From the NCBI GenBank assembly GCA_003511885.1, contig DOIX01000026.1:18488-33268 (forward strand): a DNA stretch of 14,781 bases, given 5' to 3'. Source of the DNA: Cyanobacteria bacterium UBA11153. Its GTDB lineage: Bacteria; Cyanobacteriota; Cyanobacteriia; Cyanobacteriales; Coleofasciculaceae. Shown piece by piece: positions 7,515 to 14,111 of this stretch; the first letter of the stretch is position 1, and every line of letters starts with the position of its first letter. Made by a program: the position numbers and the translations under genes. The notes beneath the pieces are model-generated. The model saw nothing but the letters and a program-made list of their open reading frames with translations, was not told the DNA's origin and did no database searches.

Positions 7515-7527
7515 CGCATAACGCACC
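7501..7527. repeat. GGTGCGTTA/TAACGCACC inverted repeat, copy 2, supplies the HNH stop codon
   Basis: GGTGCGTTA (7501-7509) and TAACGCACC (7519-7527) are perfect 9-bp arms around a 9-nt spacer. The HNH stop codon TAA (7512-7514) lies in the loop. The hairpin sits between convergent genes and may also act as a terminator. It matches the copy at 1396-1420. Confidence 0.75.
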
Positions 7528-7608
7528 CTACGAGAGTTGAAGTTTACTGTTAACTATCCACTGTTAACTATCAACTAGCTAACGCATAACGCACCCTACG
7601 AGAATTGA
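7508..7608. repeat. 33-bp direct repeat pair flanking a 14-bp tandem repeat
   Basis: Segments 7508-7540 and 7576-7608 match at 32 of 33 positions (core GCTAACGCATAACGCACC followed by CTACGAGA). Between them, ACTGTTAACTATC occurs twice with a 14-bp period (7546-7558 and 7560-7572). The second long copy lacks the GGTGCGTT half, so it looks like a truncated duplicate of the repeat at 7501-7527. The pair fills the gap between the convergent HNH and GH9 genes. Confidence 0.75.
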
Positions 7609-7632
7609 GGTTGAGTCTTTTGGGGCGGAGAT

Positions 7633-10600
7633 TTAGGGATTAACAACTCCAATGGTGGTTTCGGGAATTACACTTAAAGGTGTCCCTCCGAATATATCGT
7701 ACATACGGGCTAAAGCACCTGTAAAACCAGCGTTATAATCAAGGGCAACTTCGTTACGGATATAATCGTTGCGGACATCTTGATAGTCGTTATCATTGGC
7801 GGAAGCTGGCCCTCCAACTAATGCACCGTAAAGTGTATGATGGTTGATGATGGGATCGTTGACGTAAGTTGTGCCGGAGGCGGCGCGGTGATGGGGATTT
7901 AAGGGATAATTATCGCCAAAACCGACCATGTAACTGAAGTTATTGGGGTTGTCGCCTAGAATATAGTCGATTTGTCCTTCGGCAAAGTTGGCGTAGCGAT
8001 CGCTATAATCGTTGACGGTATCGCTGTAAACTCCTGCAAGAAAGGCTGTTGTTGCACTATATCGCAATGAACCCCATTGGGAAATCCATGCTAATCCTCC
8101 TGCTGTGTAAGTAATCCCGTTACCGCTAGTGTCGCTCCAATTGTTTAACCATCCCTCCACATCGTTGCGATACTTGACATTATTGCTCGATTGTGATAAT
8201 AGGATGGCAGCACCGTAGGATTTATTATCCCAGGATTGAGTCCAACTATTGTTTAGTCCACCAAGATATTGCTGGTAATAGTTTTCGGCTTTGTTGAGGT
8301 AGGTGGTATTACCTGTGGCTTTGTATAACCAAGCTGCGCCCCAAACTAATTCGTCGTTGTATCCACTCCAGGAATTGTAGTAGTTGGCGGCATCGGTGAT
8401 GGAGTCGGAATATTTGCCGCGATAGGTATCGGCAAAGTTATAAAGTTGGATGGCGTTTGCTAGGAGGGTATCGGCATAAGCGCTATCTGTGGGGCGAAAA
8501 ACGATGGAGGCGGCGGCTAAACTGGCGGCGGCTTCTCCGGCTAAATCTGAACCTGGCTTTTGACGATCTATTTTAAAGGAAGGTCTTGCCATTGTCATGT
8601 TTTCGGGCGCACCCCAGTAGGCGTGATCGATATTTCCTTGCCCTACTTGTCCCCAAAATTCTTTAGTACCGTTAGCATCAGTAATGTGGGATTTTAAGAG
8701 ATAGTCGGTTCCCCATTTGATTGCATCTAGTATATAGGGAAGTTGTCCGCTTTGTTGGTAACTGTTGCGATATTCAATAGCACCCCAACTTAGCATGGTC
8801 ATGCTGCTAGCCATGGGGAAACTAAATTTTACATGATCTCCTGCATCATAGTAACCGCCGCTGAGGTTGCGACTAACATCTGCCCCGTCATTGAGTGCGG
8901 AATCTCCGCGCCAAGGGAGGCGATTGGTGGCGGGTAAGTCTCCGGAGCGTTGCGCTTCGTAAAATAAGATGGATTTTTGTAAAGCTTCGCCGTAATTAAA
9001 GGCTCCTGACTGCGGCATGTCGTTATCGGTGATATTGCCGATACCTTGATTATCAGCAATGGTGGCGTTGCTGGGATTGGAGAGGTTAACGCTGAAGGTT
9101 TCGTTGGCTTCTGGGAGGGTATCGCCAATGACGGCTACGGAAATAGTTTTACTGGTTTCACCGGGATTGAAGGTAAGAGTACCATTAGTAGCAGTATAGT
9201 CAGAAGTGGCGATCGCACTACCGTTAGCTGTGGCAAAGTTAACGCTGGTTGTCCTACCGCTAGCAGCAGAAAGACTTACTGTAAAGGTAGCGTTGGTTGT
9301 TCCTGTATTACCTTCAGTTAAGGTAACATCGTTAATCCGGAAACTGGGTGTAGGATCGTTATCGGTAATCGTGGCAATCCCTTGACTATCGGCAATGGTA
9401 GCATTGGTAGCGTTAGAGAGATTAACTCTAACAGTTTCATTATTTTCATCCAAAACATCCCCAATTACAGCCACGGAAATAGTTTTACTAGTTTCGCCCG
9501 GATTGAAAGTCAGAGTACCATTAGTAGCAGTATAGTCAGAAATTGCGATCGCGCTGCCATTAGCTGTGGCAAAATTAACTGTTACAGTTTGACTGCTAGC
9601 CGCCGACAGACTAACCGTAAAAGTAACATTGCTACTACCGCTATCCCCTTCAGTAACAGTGACATCATTAATCGATAACAGCGGCAATCCAGAAACATCA
9701 TCATTACTAATGGTTGCCACCCCTTGAGTATCCGCAATAGTAGCATTACTAGCGCCAGACAAATTCACGCTAAAAGTTTCATTACCTTCCACCACCGTAT
9801 CGCCAATAATCGGTACAGAAACAGTTTTACTAGTTTCCCCTGGATTAAAAGTCAGAGTACCCGATCTTGCAGTATAGTCTACACCCGCTGTCGCCGTACC
9901 ATTAGCAGTCGCAAAATTAACCGTAACCGTCTTACCGCTAGCCGCAGAAAGACTTACAGTAAAGACAGCATTTTTAGAGCCAGAATTACCCTCACTAATG
10001 GTGACATCATTAACCGCTAAACTAGGAATCGGATCGTTATCGATAATTGTACCGATTCCTTGGGCATCCCCAATCGTCGCCTTGCTAGCATTAGCTAAAT
10101 TAACCGTCAATGTCTCATCAAATTCATCCAGCAAATCCCCATTAACAGGTATAGCGATAGTCTTCGTCGTTTCCCCCGGCGCAAAACTAATCGTACCAGA
10201 TGTCGCCGTATAATCAGAACCAGCTACAGCAGTACCATTACTTGTCCCATATTCTACCGTAACCGTCTCCAGACTAGCTTGAGAAAGCTTCACCTCAAAG
10301 CCAGCAAGTAACGTCCCCGTATTACCTTCAGCGATACTGACATCATTAACACTCAAACTCGGTAAAACCGTCGGCGCTCCCAGAGACACACCATTGAGAA
10401 TATAGCCAGTTGGTACATTCGAGGTACTGCCCGAATTAGCATTAAAGCCAAAAGAAACAGAAGTACCAGTTGCGATCGCGCTATTATAGCTGAGATTGCG
10501 AACTATATAATGAGTACCCTGACGGCTGACAATTTCGGCATTCCAGATATTCGTAATCTCGAAAGGAGCATCAAACTCCAGTATCCAGCCATCTAAGCTA

Positions 10601-10686
10601 CTAGTACCATTATTTGCGATCGACATATTGGCAGTAAAACCGTTGCCCCAGTCATTAGACACGGCAAAATTAACAGCAAAACTCAT
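7633..10686 (-). CDS. Modular GH9 cellulase: CBM2-like, four Calx-beta repeats, GH9 domain
   Basis: The 1017-residue protein should hydrolyse beta-1,4-glucan. Residues 1-104 look like a family 2 cellulose-binding module (NDWGNGFTA, DGW-x-LEF, IWNAEI, VRNLSYN, PTGYILNG). Four Calx-beta repeats follow at about 109-217, 221-329, 336-444 and 448-556, with VND or IND starts and DYTA and PGET motifs. The GH9 domain (562-1000) has DAGDHVKF at 614-621, a full GH9 histidine signature (S918 to R934, including HHR 932-934), and a full acidic signature with D970, Y975, proton donor E979 and N985. The catalytic set is therefore intact. There is no N-terminal Sec signal peptide; the protein begins directly with the CBM. 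Export by a signal-less route such as type I secretion is possible but not shown, and no transporter is nearby. AAGAGGA (10694-10700) is a good Shine-Dalgarno sequence 7 nt before the ATG. Confidence 0.95.
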   Translation of the reverse strand: MSFAVNFAVSNDWGNGFTANMSIANNGTSSLDGWILEFDAPFEITNIWNAEIVSRQGTHYIVRNLSYNSAIATGTSVSFGFNANSGSTSNVPTGYILNGVSLGAPTVLPSLSVNDVSIAEGNTGTLLAGFEVKLSQASLETVTVEYGTSNGTAVAGSDYTATSGTISFAPGETTKTIAIPVNGDLLDEFDETLTVNLANASKATIGDAQGIGTIIDNDPIPSLAVNDVTISEGNSGSKNAVFTVSLSAASGKTVTVNFATANGTATAGVDYTARSGTLTFNPGETSKTVSVPIIGDTVVEGNETFSVNLSGASNATIADTQGVATISNDDVSGLPLLSINDVTVTEGDSGSSNVTFTVSLSAASSQTVTVNFATANGSAIAISDYTATNGTLTFNPGETSKTISVAVIGDVLDENNETVRVNLSNATNATIADSQGIATITDNDPTPSFRINDVTLTEGNTGTTNATFTVSLSAASGRTTSVNFATANGSAIATSDYTATNGTLTFNPGETSKTISVAVIGDTLPEANETFSVNLSNPSNATIADNQGIGNITDNDMPQSGAFNYGEALQKSILFYEAQRSGDLPATNRLPWRGDSALNDGADVSRNLSGGYYDAGDHVKFSFPMASSMTMLSWGAIEYRNSYQQSGQLPYILDAIKWGTDYLLKSHITDANGTKEFWGQVGQGNIDHAYWGAPENMTMARPSFKIDRQKPGSDLAGEAAASLAAASIVFRPTDSAYADTLLANAIQLYNFADTYRGKYSDSITDAANYYNSWSGYNDELVWGAAWLYKATGNTTYLNKAENYYQQYLGGLNNSWTQSWDNKSYGAAILLSQSSNNVKYRNDVEGWLNNWSDTSGNGITYTAGGLAWISQWGSLRYSATTAFLAGVYSDTVNDYSDRYANFAEGQIDYILGDNPNNFSYMVGFGDNYPLNPHHRAASGTTYVNDPIINHHTLYGALVGGPASANDNDYQDVRNDYIRNEVALDYNAGFTGALARMYDIFGGTPLSVIPETTIGVVNP

Positions 10687-10946
10687 TATTTAATCCTCTT
10701 GGTGACTAATTGAACAAACACAACCTAGCCAGGTGAATAGTCTTAGGAAAATCGAATCTACCCTGCTTGTTGTTGGCAATCGTGGAGTCTTAACACCATT
10801 CAGAATTGAATGAATCTAGTTGGATATAATCTCATCTTACCTGAGAGTTAATTTCCTCTTATGGTTGACTATTTATCTCCCTGAATAGATAAAATAGCTT
10901 CTCATATTTCCGAGATCTTCGCTCAATTAAATCGAGCCACTATGGA

Positions 10947-10975
10947 ATAGTATAGCAATTTTCAGATAAATGCAA
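10947..10975 (-). promoter_or_regulatory. Candidate sigma-70 promoter upstream of the GH9 gene
   Basis: On the - strand, TTGCAT (10970-10975) and TACTAT (10947-10952) are separated by 17 bp. The spacing is ideal and both boxes are close to consensus. Transcription from here would leave a leader of about 250 nt before the GH9 start. This is a motif match only. Confidence 0.35.
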
Positions 10976-11033
10976 TAGATGGGCAAATTCCTCATCAAAC
11001 CAGTTTTTTTTATTTTAAATTAAGGATCTCATC

Positions 11034-11060
11034 AACCCGGTTTCTTCAAGATACTGGGTT
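11034..11060 (+). repeat. AACCCGG/CTGGGTT hairpin with T-rich tail
   Basis: AACCCGG (11034-11040) pairs with CTGGGTT (11054-11060) through seven pairs including one G-T, and TCTTTTTC follows. It is terminator-like on the + strand, but no + strand gene precedes it; a CCCGGTTTCTT unit of this type is also a common dispersed cyanobacterial repeat. Confidence 0.45.
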
Positions 11061-11140
11061 TCTTTTTCACTTGATTGTCGATCCAGTTTATTCGTTATAA
11101 CCTGTGGCGCATCTAAATTGCATATTAAACTTCTAAAGTT

Positions 11141-11159
11141 CCCCCCTTAATAAGGGGGG
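11141..11159. repeat. CCCCCCTT/AAGGGGGG hairpin repeat
   Basis: An 8-bp perfect stem with a 3-nt AAT loop is followed by CTAGGGGGGATC. This C6/G6 element is a familiar dispersed repeat of cyanobacterial intergenic regions. Confidence 0.65.
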
Positions 11160-11223
11160 CTAGGGGGGATCTAATCGAAAATCTTTCTAACTAGCAACTT
11201 CCATTAGCTACTCAGATTACCTC

Positions 11224-11240
11224 GATCTCTAATAGAGATC
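11224..11240. repeat. GATCTCT/AGAGATC short hairpin
   Basis: Perfect 7-bp arms (11224-11230 and 11234-11240) surround a 3-nt loop. No function is evident. Confidence 0.4.
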
Positions 11241-11394
11241 TCCAAAATAGAAATATTGACTTACCTATCGGGGCCTGACGAAGGATATGGGATATCCAGA
11301 TTTCTGATTTTTCCGTGAAATTGTCGCCCTTTTGCTAGGCTAACGCATAGCTCTCGCTAACGCCCCTATAAAATACTACAAATCAATACAATGT

Positions 11395-11427
11395 TTTATG
11401 GAGATGCCTAATAGACATCTCCATAAA
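11395..11427. repeat. 12-bp inverted repeat near the DUF928 3' end
   Basis: TTTATGGAGATG (11395-11406) is exactly complementary to CATCTCCATAAA (11416-11427), with a 9-nt loop. It lies 67 bp beyond the stop codon of the - strand DUF928 gene and may form the end of that transcript, although no long T run follows. The related string GGAGATGTCCAT recurs at 11472-11483. Confidence 0.5.
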
Positions 11428-11493
11428 CTGGATTTTCCTCCAGACAGGGTAAGGATTTAGTATTGTTTGAAAGGAGATGTCCATTGTCCATTA

Positions 11494-12348
11494 TCAATTG
11501 TCAACGAGGGATCGCTGACAACGCCCAGCATCAAATGTTTCAGCAATGACACCCAACTCAACAGACTTCAACAACTCTTTTTGCTCCTGCATCAGATTAC
11601 AATCATTCGGGAAAGCCTGAGATAACTTAGTAAAAACCATCATAGTTTCTGACCAAACTCCCACTTTACTATACTCCTCTACTTGTTCCTCAAGAAGTCT
11701 TTTCGCCTCATTCGGATTAGTTTTGAGTAGAGCTAAATTTTTCCGAAACTTATCTGGATTGAGGACTTCCATTTGTTTAGAGGTTAGTCCCCCTCCAGTT
11801 TCCTGACGCATCTCTTGATTGAGGAGATCCAGACTAGTTGGTAAAATTAAACCTCGAACAAACTCATCCCGTTCGCGATTTGCAGGATTGCAAACAACAG
11901 CAAAGATCCAAGTATACTCTTGTCCAGGAGTCAACGCTACTGTATCCGGCAAACTTACAGATACGATACCAGGAGTATCCGTCAATGCTAATTTAGTATT
12001 ATATACTTCTTCTCCCTCTCCATCCACCACAGTAAATTCTGCGGAACTTGCCCTAGTTTCAGGAACATAAACATATAAAGTAGGGTTAGGCAAAAGAGTT
12101 TTCACCCCATTATTAATCGGTGTCACCGCAGTAATAGGCATATTATCTTTCAGACAAGGTACAGGACCCCGTTGTCCCGCGCCACCTGTTCTCCTAGGTG
12201 CGCCGATATCTCTGCCCATAGGGAAGCGAAGACTAATTTCGATGGGGTTTTCTCTTAATAGCGATATTGGGCTTGCCAATGTCACCATTTCCAGAGACAA
12301 GGCGCAAGAAATTGCACCAAGATAGGATAAATACTTTGGAAAAGTCAT
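11494..12348 (-). CDS. DUF928 domain protein, paralogue 1
   Basis: The 284-residue protein belongs to the cyanobacterial DUF928 family, whose function is unknown. The N terminus (residues 2-28, YLSYLGAISCALSLEMVTLA) is hydrophobic with a nearby lysine, so it may be a signal peptide or membrane anchor. The conserved body follows: RDIGAPRRTGGAGQRG near 46-61, a cysteine in PCLKDN, TP-x-NNGVKTLL, YVPETRASSAEF, LPDTVALTPGQEYTW, FVRGLILPTS near 163-173, and a helical C-terminal region with YSKVGVWSETM and FPNDCN. The gene is preceded by GGGAGA (12361-12366) about 12 nt before the ATG. A loose -35/-10 pair (TTGTCA 12442-12447 and TACTTT 12418-12423, 18 bp apart) lies upstream. It follows its paralogue on the same strand after about 200 bp, so it could be transcribed with it or from its own promoter. 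Confidence 0.88.
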   Translation of the reverse strand: MTFPKYLSYLGAISCALSLEMVTLASPISLLRENPIEISLRFPMGRDIGAPRRTGGAGQRGPVPCLKDNMPITAVTPINNGVKTLLPNPTLYVYVPETRASSAEFTVVDGEGEEVYNTKLALTDTPGIVSVSLPDTVALTPGQEYTWIFAVVCNPANRERDEFVRGLILPTSLDLLNQEMRQETGGGLTSKQMEVLNPDKFRKNLALLKTNPNEAKRLLEEQVEEYSKVGVWSETMMVFTKLSQAFPNDCNLMQEQKELLKSVELGVIAETFDAGRCQRSLVDN

Positions 12349-12550
12349 ATTAGAAAATTCTCTCCCTCAAACAAATATTTGTGCATGTTGTCCAACTAAA
12401 AAAGAAGTATCTATGGTAAAGTATGAAGCATAGATCTCAAGTGACAATCCGGTGGAGGGCATATCGATGAGAACGATTGGTAGCGCCCCTGAGATTTTCG
12501 TAGGGAATTGCCTCACCTCGGTATCTGGTGTAAAATGCTCCCTTTTGATA

Positions 12551-13393
12551 TTAGTTGGATTGACAACCCCTAAGAGAAAATGTTTGACCAATCTCATTGA
12601 GAGCTACTGAATTCAAAAGTTCTTGTCGTTCATTAGCGAGATTGCAATCATTGGGAAAAGCCTTAGACAACTGAGTGAAAATGGTTAAGGTTTCTGACCA
12701 AACTCCCAATTGACTGTACTCTTGAGCTTGCTGCTCGAGGCGTTTTTTCGCCTCTTGAGGATTAGTCTTGAGTTGTGCTAAATTTTTCGTTAACTCTTCT
12801 GGGTTGAGCATTTCTTTTTGGGCGGGGGTAAGTCCCTTTCCGGTTTCCTGAAGTAATTCTTGACTGAGAATATCCACACTAGTAGGGAGGATTAAGCCTC
12901 TGACAAACTCATCGCGATCGCGATTTTTGGGATAGCAAACAACTGCAAAGTGCCAAGTATACTCTTTTCCAGGTATCAAAGCTACTGTATCTGGCAAAGT
13001 CACCTCAACTATTCCCGGAGTATTCTTGAGTGGCAATGTAGTCGCATAGACGGTATCGCCACTATCATCGACAACGATAAATTCTGCTGAAGTTGCTCTA
13101 GTTTCGGGAACGTACCAATATAAGGTGGGATTGTCTAAAAGAGTTTTCACCCCATTATTAGTTGGTGTCAGTGCTGTCAAGGGCAAATTACCTTTTAAGC
13201 AAGCAGTGGGTCCCCTTTGTCCCCCACCACCTGTCCTCGCGGGTGCACCGATATCTCTGGCTTGAGGAAAACGAAGACTAATTTCTATCGACTGTGCCCT
13301 TAAAGGTAAGGCGAGGAATGAAAATGTCACCGCTTCCAGAGACAAGGCGAAGGCAATCGCACCCAGACAGGATGAATATTTCCGGCAACTCAT
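12551..13393 (-). CDS. DUF928 domain protein, paralogue 2
   Basis: This 280-residue DUF928 protein aligns without large gaps with the product of the neighbouring gene at 11494-12348; by eye about two thirds of positions match. Shared blocks are IEISLRFP, RDIGAP-x-RTGG-x-GQRG, the NNGVKTLL segment, YVPETRA-x-SAEF, RDEFVRGLILPTS, GVWSET and AFPNDCNL. The first 25 residues (MSCRKYSSCLGAIAFALSL and on) look like a signal peptide or anchor, suggesting periplasmic or envelope location. I chose ATG at 13391-13393: it lines up with the paralogue's first residues and has GGGAGA (13404-13409) 10 nt upstream. A TTG at 13411 would add six residues but overlaps that ribosome binding site. The pair looks like a tandem duplication that has since diverged. 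Function unknown. Confidence 0.88.
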   Translation of the reverse strand: MSCRKYSSCLGAIAFALSLEAVTFSFLALPLRAQSIEISLRFPQARDIGAPARTGGGGQRGPTACLKGNLPLTALTPTNNGVKTLLDNPTLYWYVPETRATSAEFIVVDDSGDTVYATTLPLKNTPGIVEVTLPDTVALIPGKEYTWHFAVVCYPKNRDRDEFVRGLILPTSVDILSQELLQETGKGLTPAQKEMLNPEELTKNLAQLKTNPQEAKKRLEQQAQEYSQLGVWSETLTIFTQLSKAFPNDCNLANERQELLNSVALNEIGQTFSLRGCQSN

Positions 13394-13670
13394 ATAATCA
13401 ATTTCTCCCAATCGAATTGTTGTGCATCTTGCCCTGCGTTAAGCCAAGTTCACTTTAAACAGTAGCAACCTCTACCAGCAGTCAAGTCTCTTTTGCTTTT
13501 TCTTCAAGACGCTTTTACTACTATTTTAGTTCCTCAAAACGAGGAAAAATCACCCATTCACAACAAACCTGGATAGTGAGGGAGTAGGGACTAGTGCAGG
13601 TTGGCAGAAATAACCCACCAGTTACAAGCAGGGAGAAGGGAGAGGGGAGAAGGGGAGAGAAAACTATAGC

Positions 13671-13686
13671 AACCGCCAGGGCGGTT
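13671..13686. repeat. AACCGCC/GGCGGTT hairpin
   Basis: Perfect 7-bp arms with a 2-nt loop. The GGCGGTTA half resembles strings found in the 6596-6656 element. Confidence 0.45.
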
Positions 13687-13801
13687 AAGACATGCTAAAT
13701 TCTTCAAACCCTTGATTTTACAGCATTCTTCCCTAGCTCCTAGTCCCTTGCTATACTGTTAAGCCTTTGTCAGTGGTGGGAAACTTTTGCCGGGATGCAC
13801 T

Positions 13802-13878
13802 AGGGGCTGGGGAGTAGGGGCTGGGGACTGGGGACTAGGGACTAGGGACTGGGGAGTAGGGACTGGGGACTAGAGACT
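13802..13878 (+). repeat. Heptamer tandem array (GGGGACT/AGGGACT), 11 units
   Basis: Eleven consecutive 7-nt units keep register: variants of (A/G)GGG-(A/G/C)-x-T, with GGGGACT and AGGGACT most frequent, the last one AGAGACT. The array is strongly G-rich on the + strand. It is a short tandemly repeated repetitive sequence of the kind known from cyanobacteria, not a CRISPR array, since there are no spacers. Confidence 0.88.
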
Positions 13879-14024
13879 GGGAGAAATATTGCTTCCCTGC
13901 CCTGGAAGGGGAGGGATTAATTAAACGATCCAAACAAGTAAAATTTTAGCCGTAATCATATTTGTAATACAGTAACAAGATTTTATTTTGGGGGCAAAGT
14001 TTGGTATGGTAGCGAAGGCGAGTT

Positions 14025-14056
14025 AAATTCGGCTGACACTATCTGCCGGATTTTTT
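14025..14056 (+). terminator. Terminator-like hairpin in the sulfotransferase leader
   Basis: AAATTCGGC (14025-14033) pairs with GCCGGATTT (14045-14053) through nine pairs including one G-T, around an 11-nt loop, and the right arm runs into a T tract (14051-14056). It lies about 55 bp before the chosen start of the following gene, where an ordinary end-of-gene terminator would have no upstream gene to serve. It may end a small transcript or act as an attenuator. Confidence 0.5.
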
Positions 14057-14111
14057 AACTAGAAGGATGGGTAACAGGAGCGAGAAAAAAGAGGAAATTT
14101 CAGAAATATTA

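Larger units (their letters stand above)
10687..11493. other. Gene-free region with clustered hairpins
   Basis: These 807 bp contain no credible ORF. The right two thirds hold several separate hairpins (annotated individually), fragments such as GCTAACGCATAGCTCTCGCT (11339-11358) related to the GCTAACGC repeat family, and the candidate GH9 promoter. The leader next to GH9 (10700-10940) shows no recognisable riboswitch. Confidence 0.6.
13394..14111. other. Divergent gene-free region with repeats
   Basis: About 720 bp between divergent genes contain no credible ORF. They hold a purine-rich stretch (GGGAGAAGGGAGAGGGGAGAA, 13631-13651), a 7-bp hairpin AACCGCC/GGCGGTT (13671-13686), the heptamer array at 13802-13878 and a terminator-like hairpin at 14025-14056. 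Upstream sequences of both flanking genes must lie here; I see no convincing -35/-10 pair. Confidence 0.6.

Noticed and set aside
3395..7632. The middle region as a prophage or intact mobile element
   Set aside because: No integrase, transposase, phage structural gene or attachment-site pair is visible; only small repeats and a possible defence cluster are supported.
9046..10213. Several + strand ORFs of 70-100 residues antisense to the GH9 gene
   Set aside because: They recur with the Calx-beta repeat period, are low-complexity and serine-rich, and are shadows of the repetitive coding strand.
12367..12597. A 76-residue - strand ORF between and overlapping the DUF928 genes
   Set aside because: It overlaps the end of paralogue 2 in another frame, shows no recognisable motif and has no ribosome binding site.
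13802..13878. Possible CRISPR array
   Set aside because: The units are only 7 nt and contiguous, with no spacers and no cas genes nearby.
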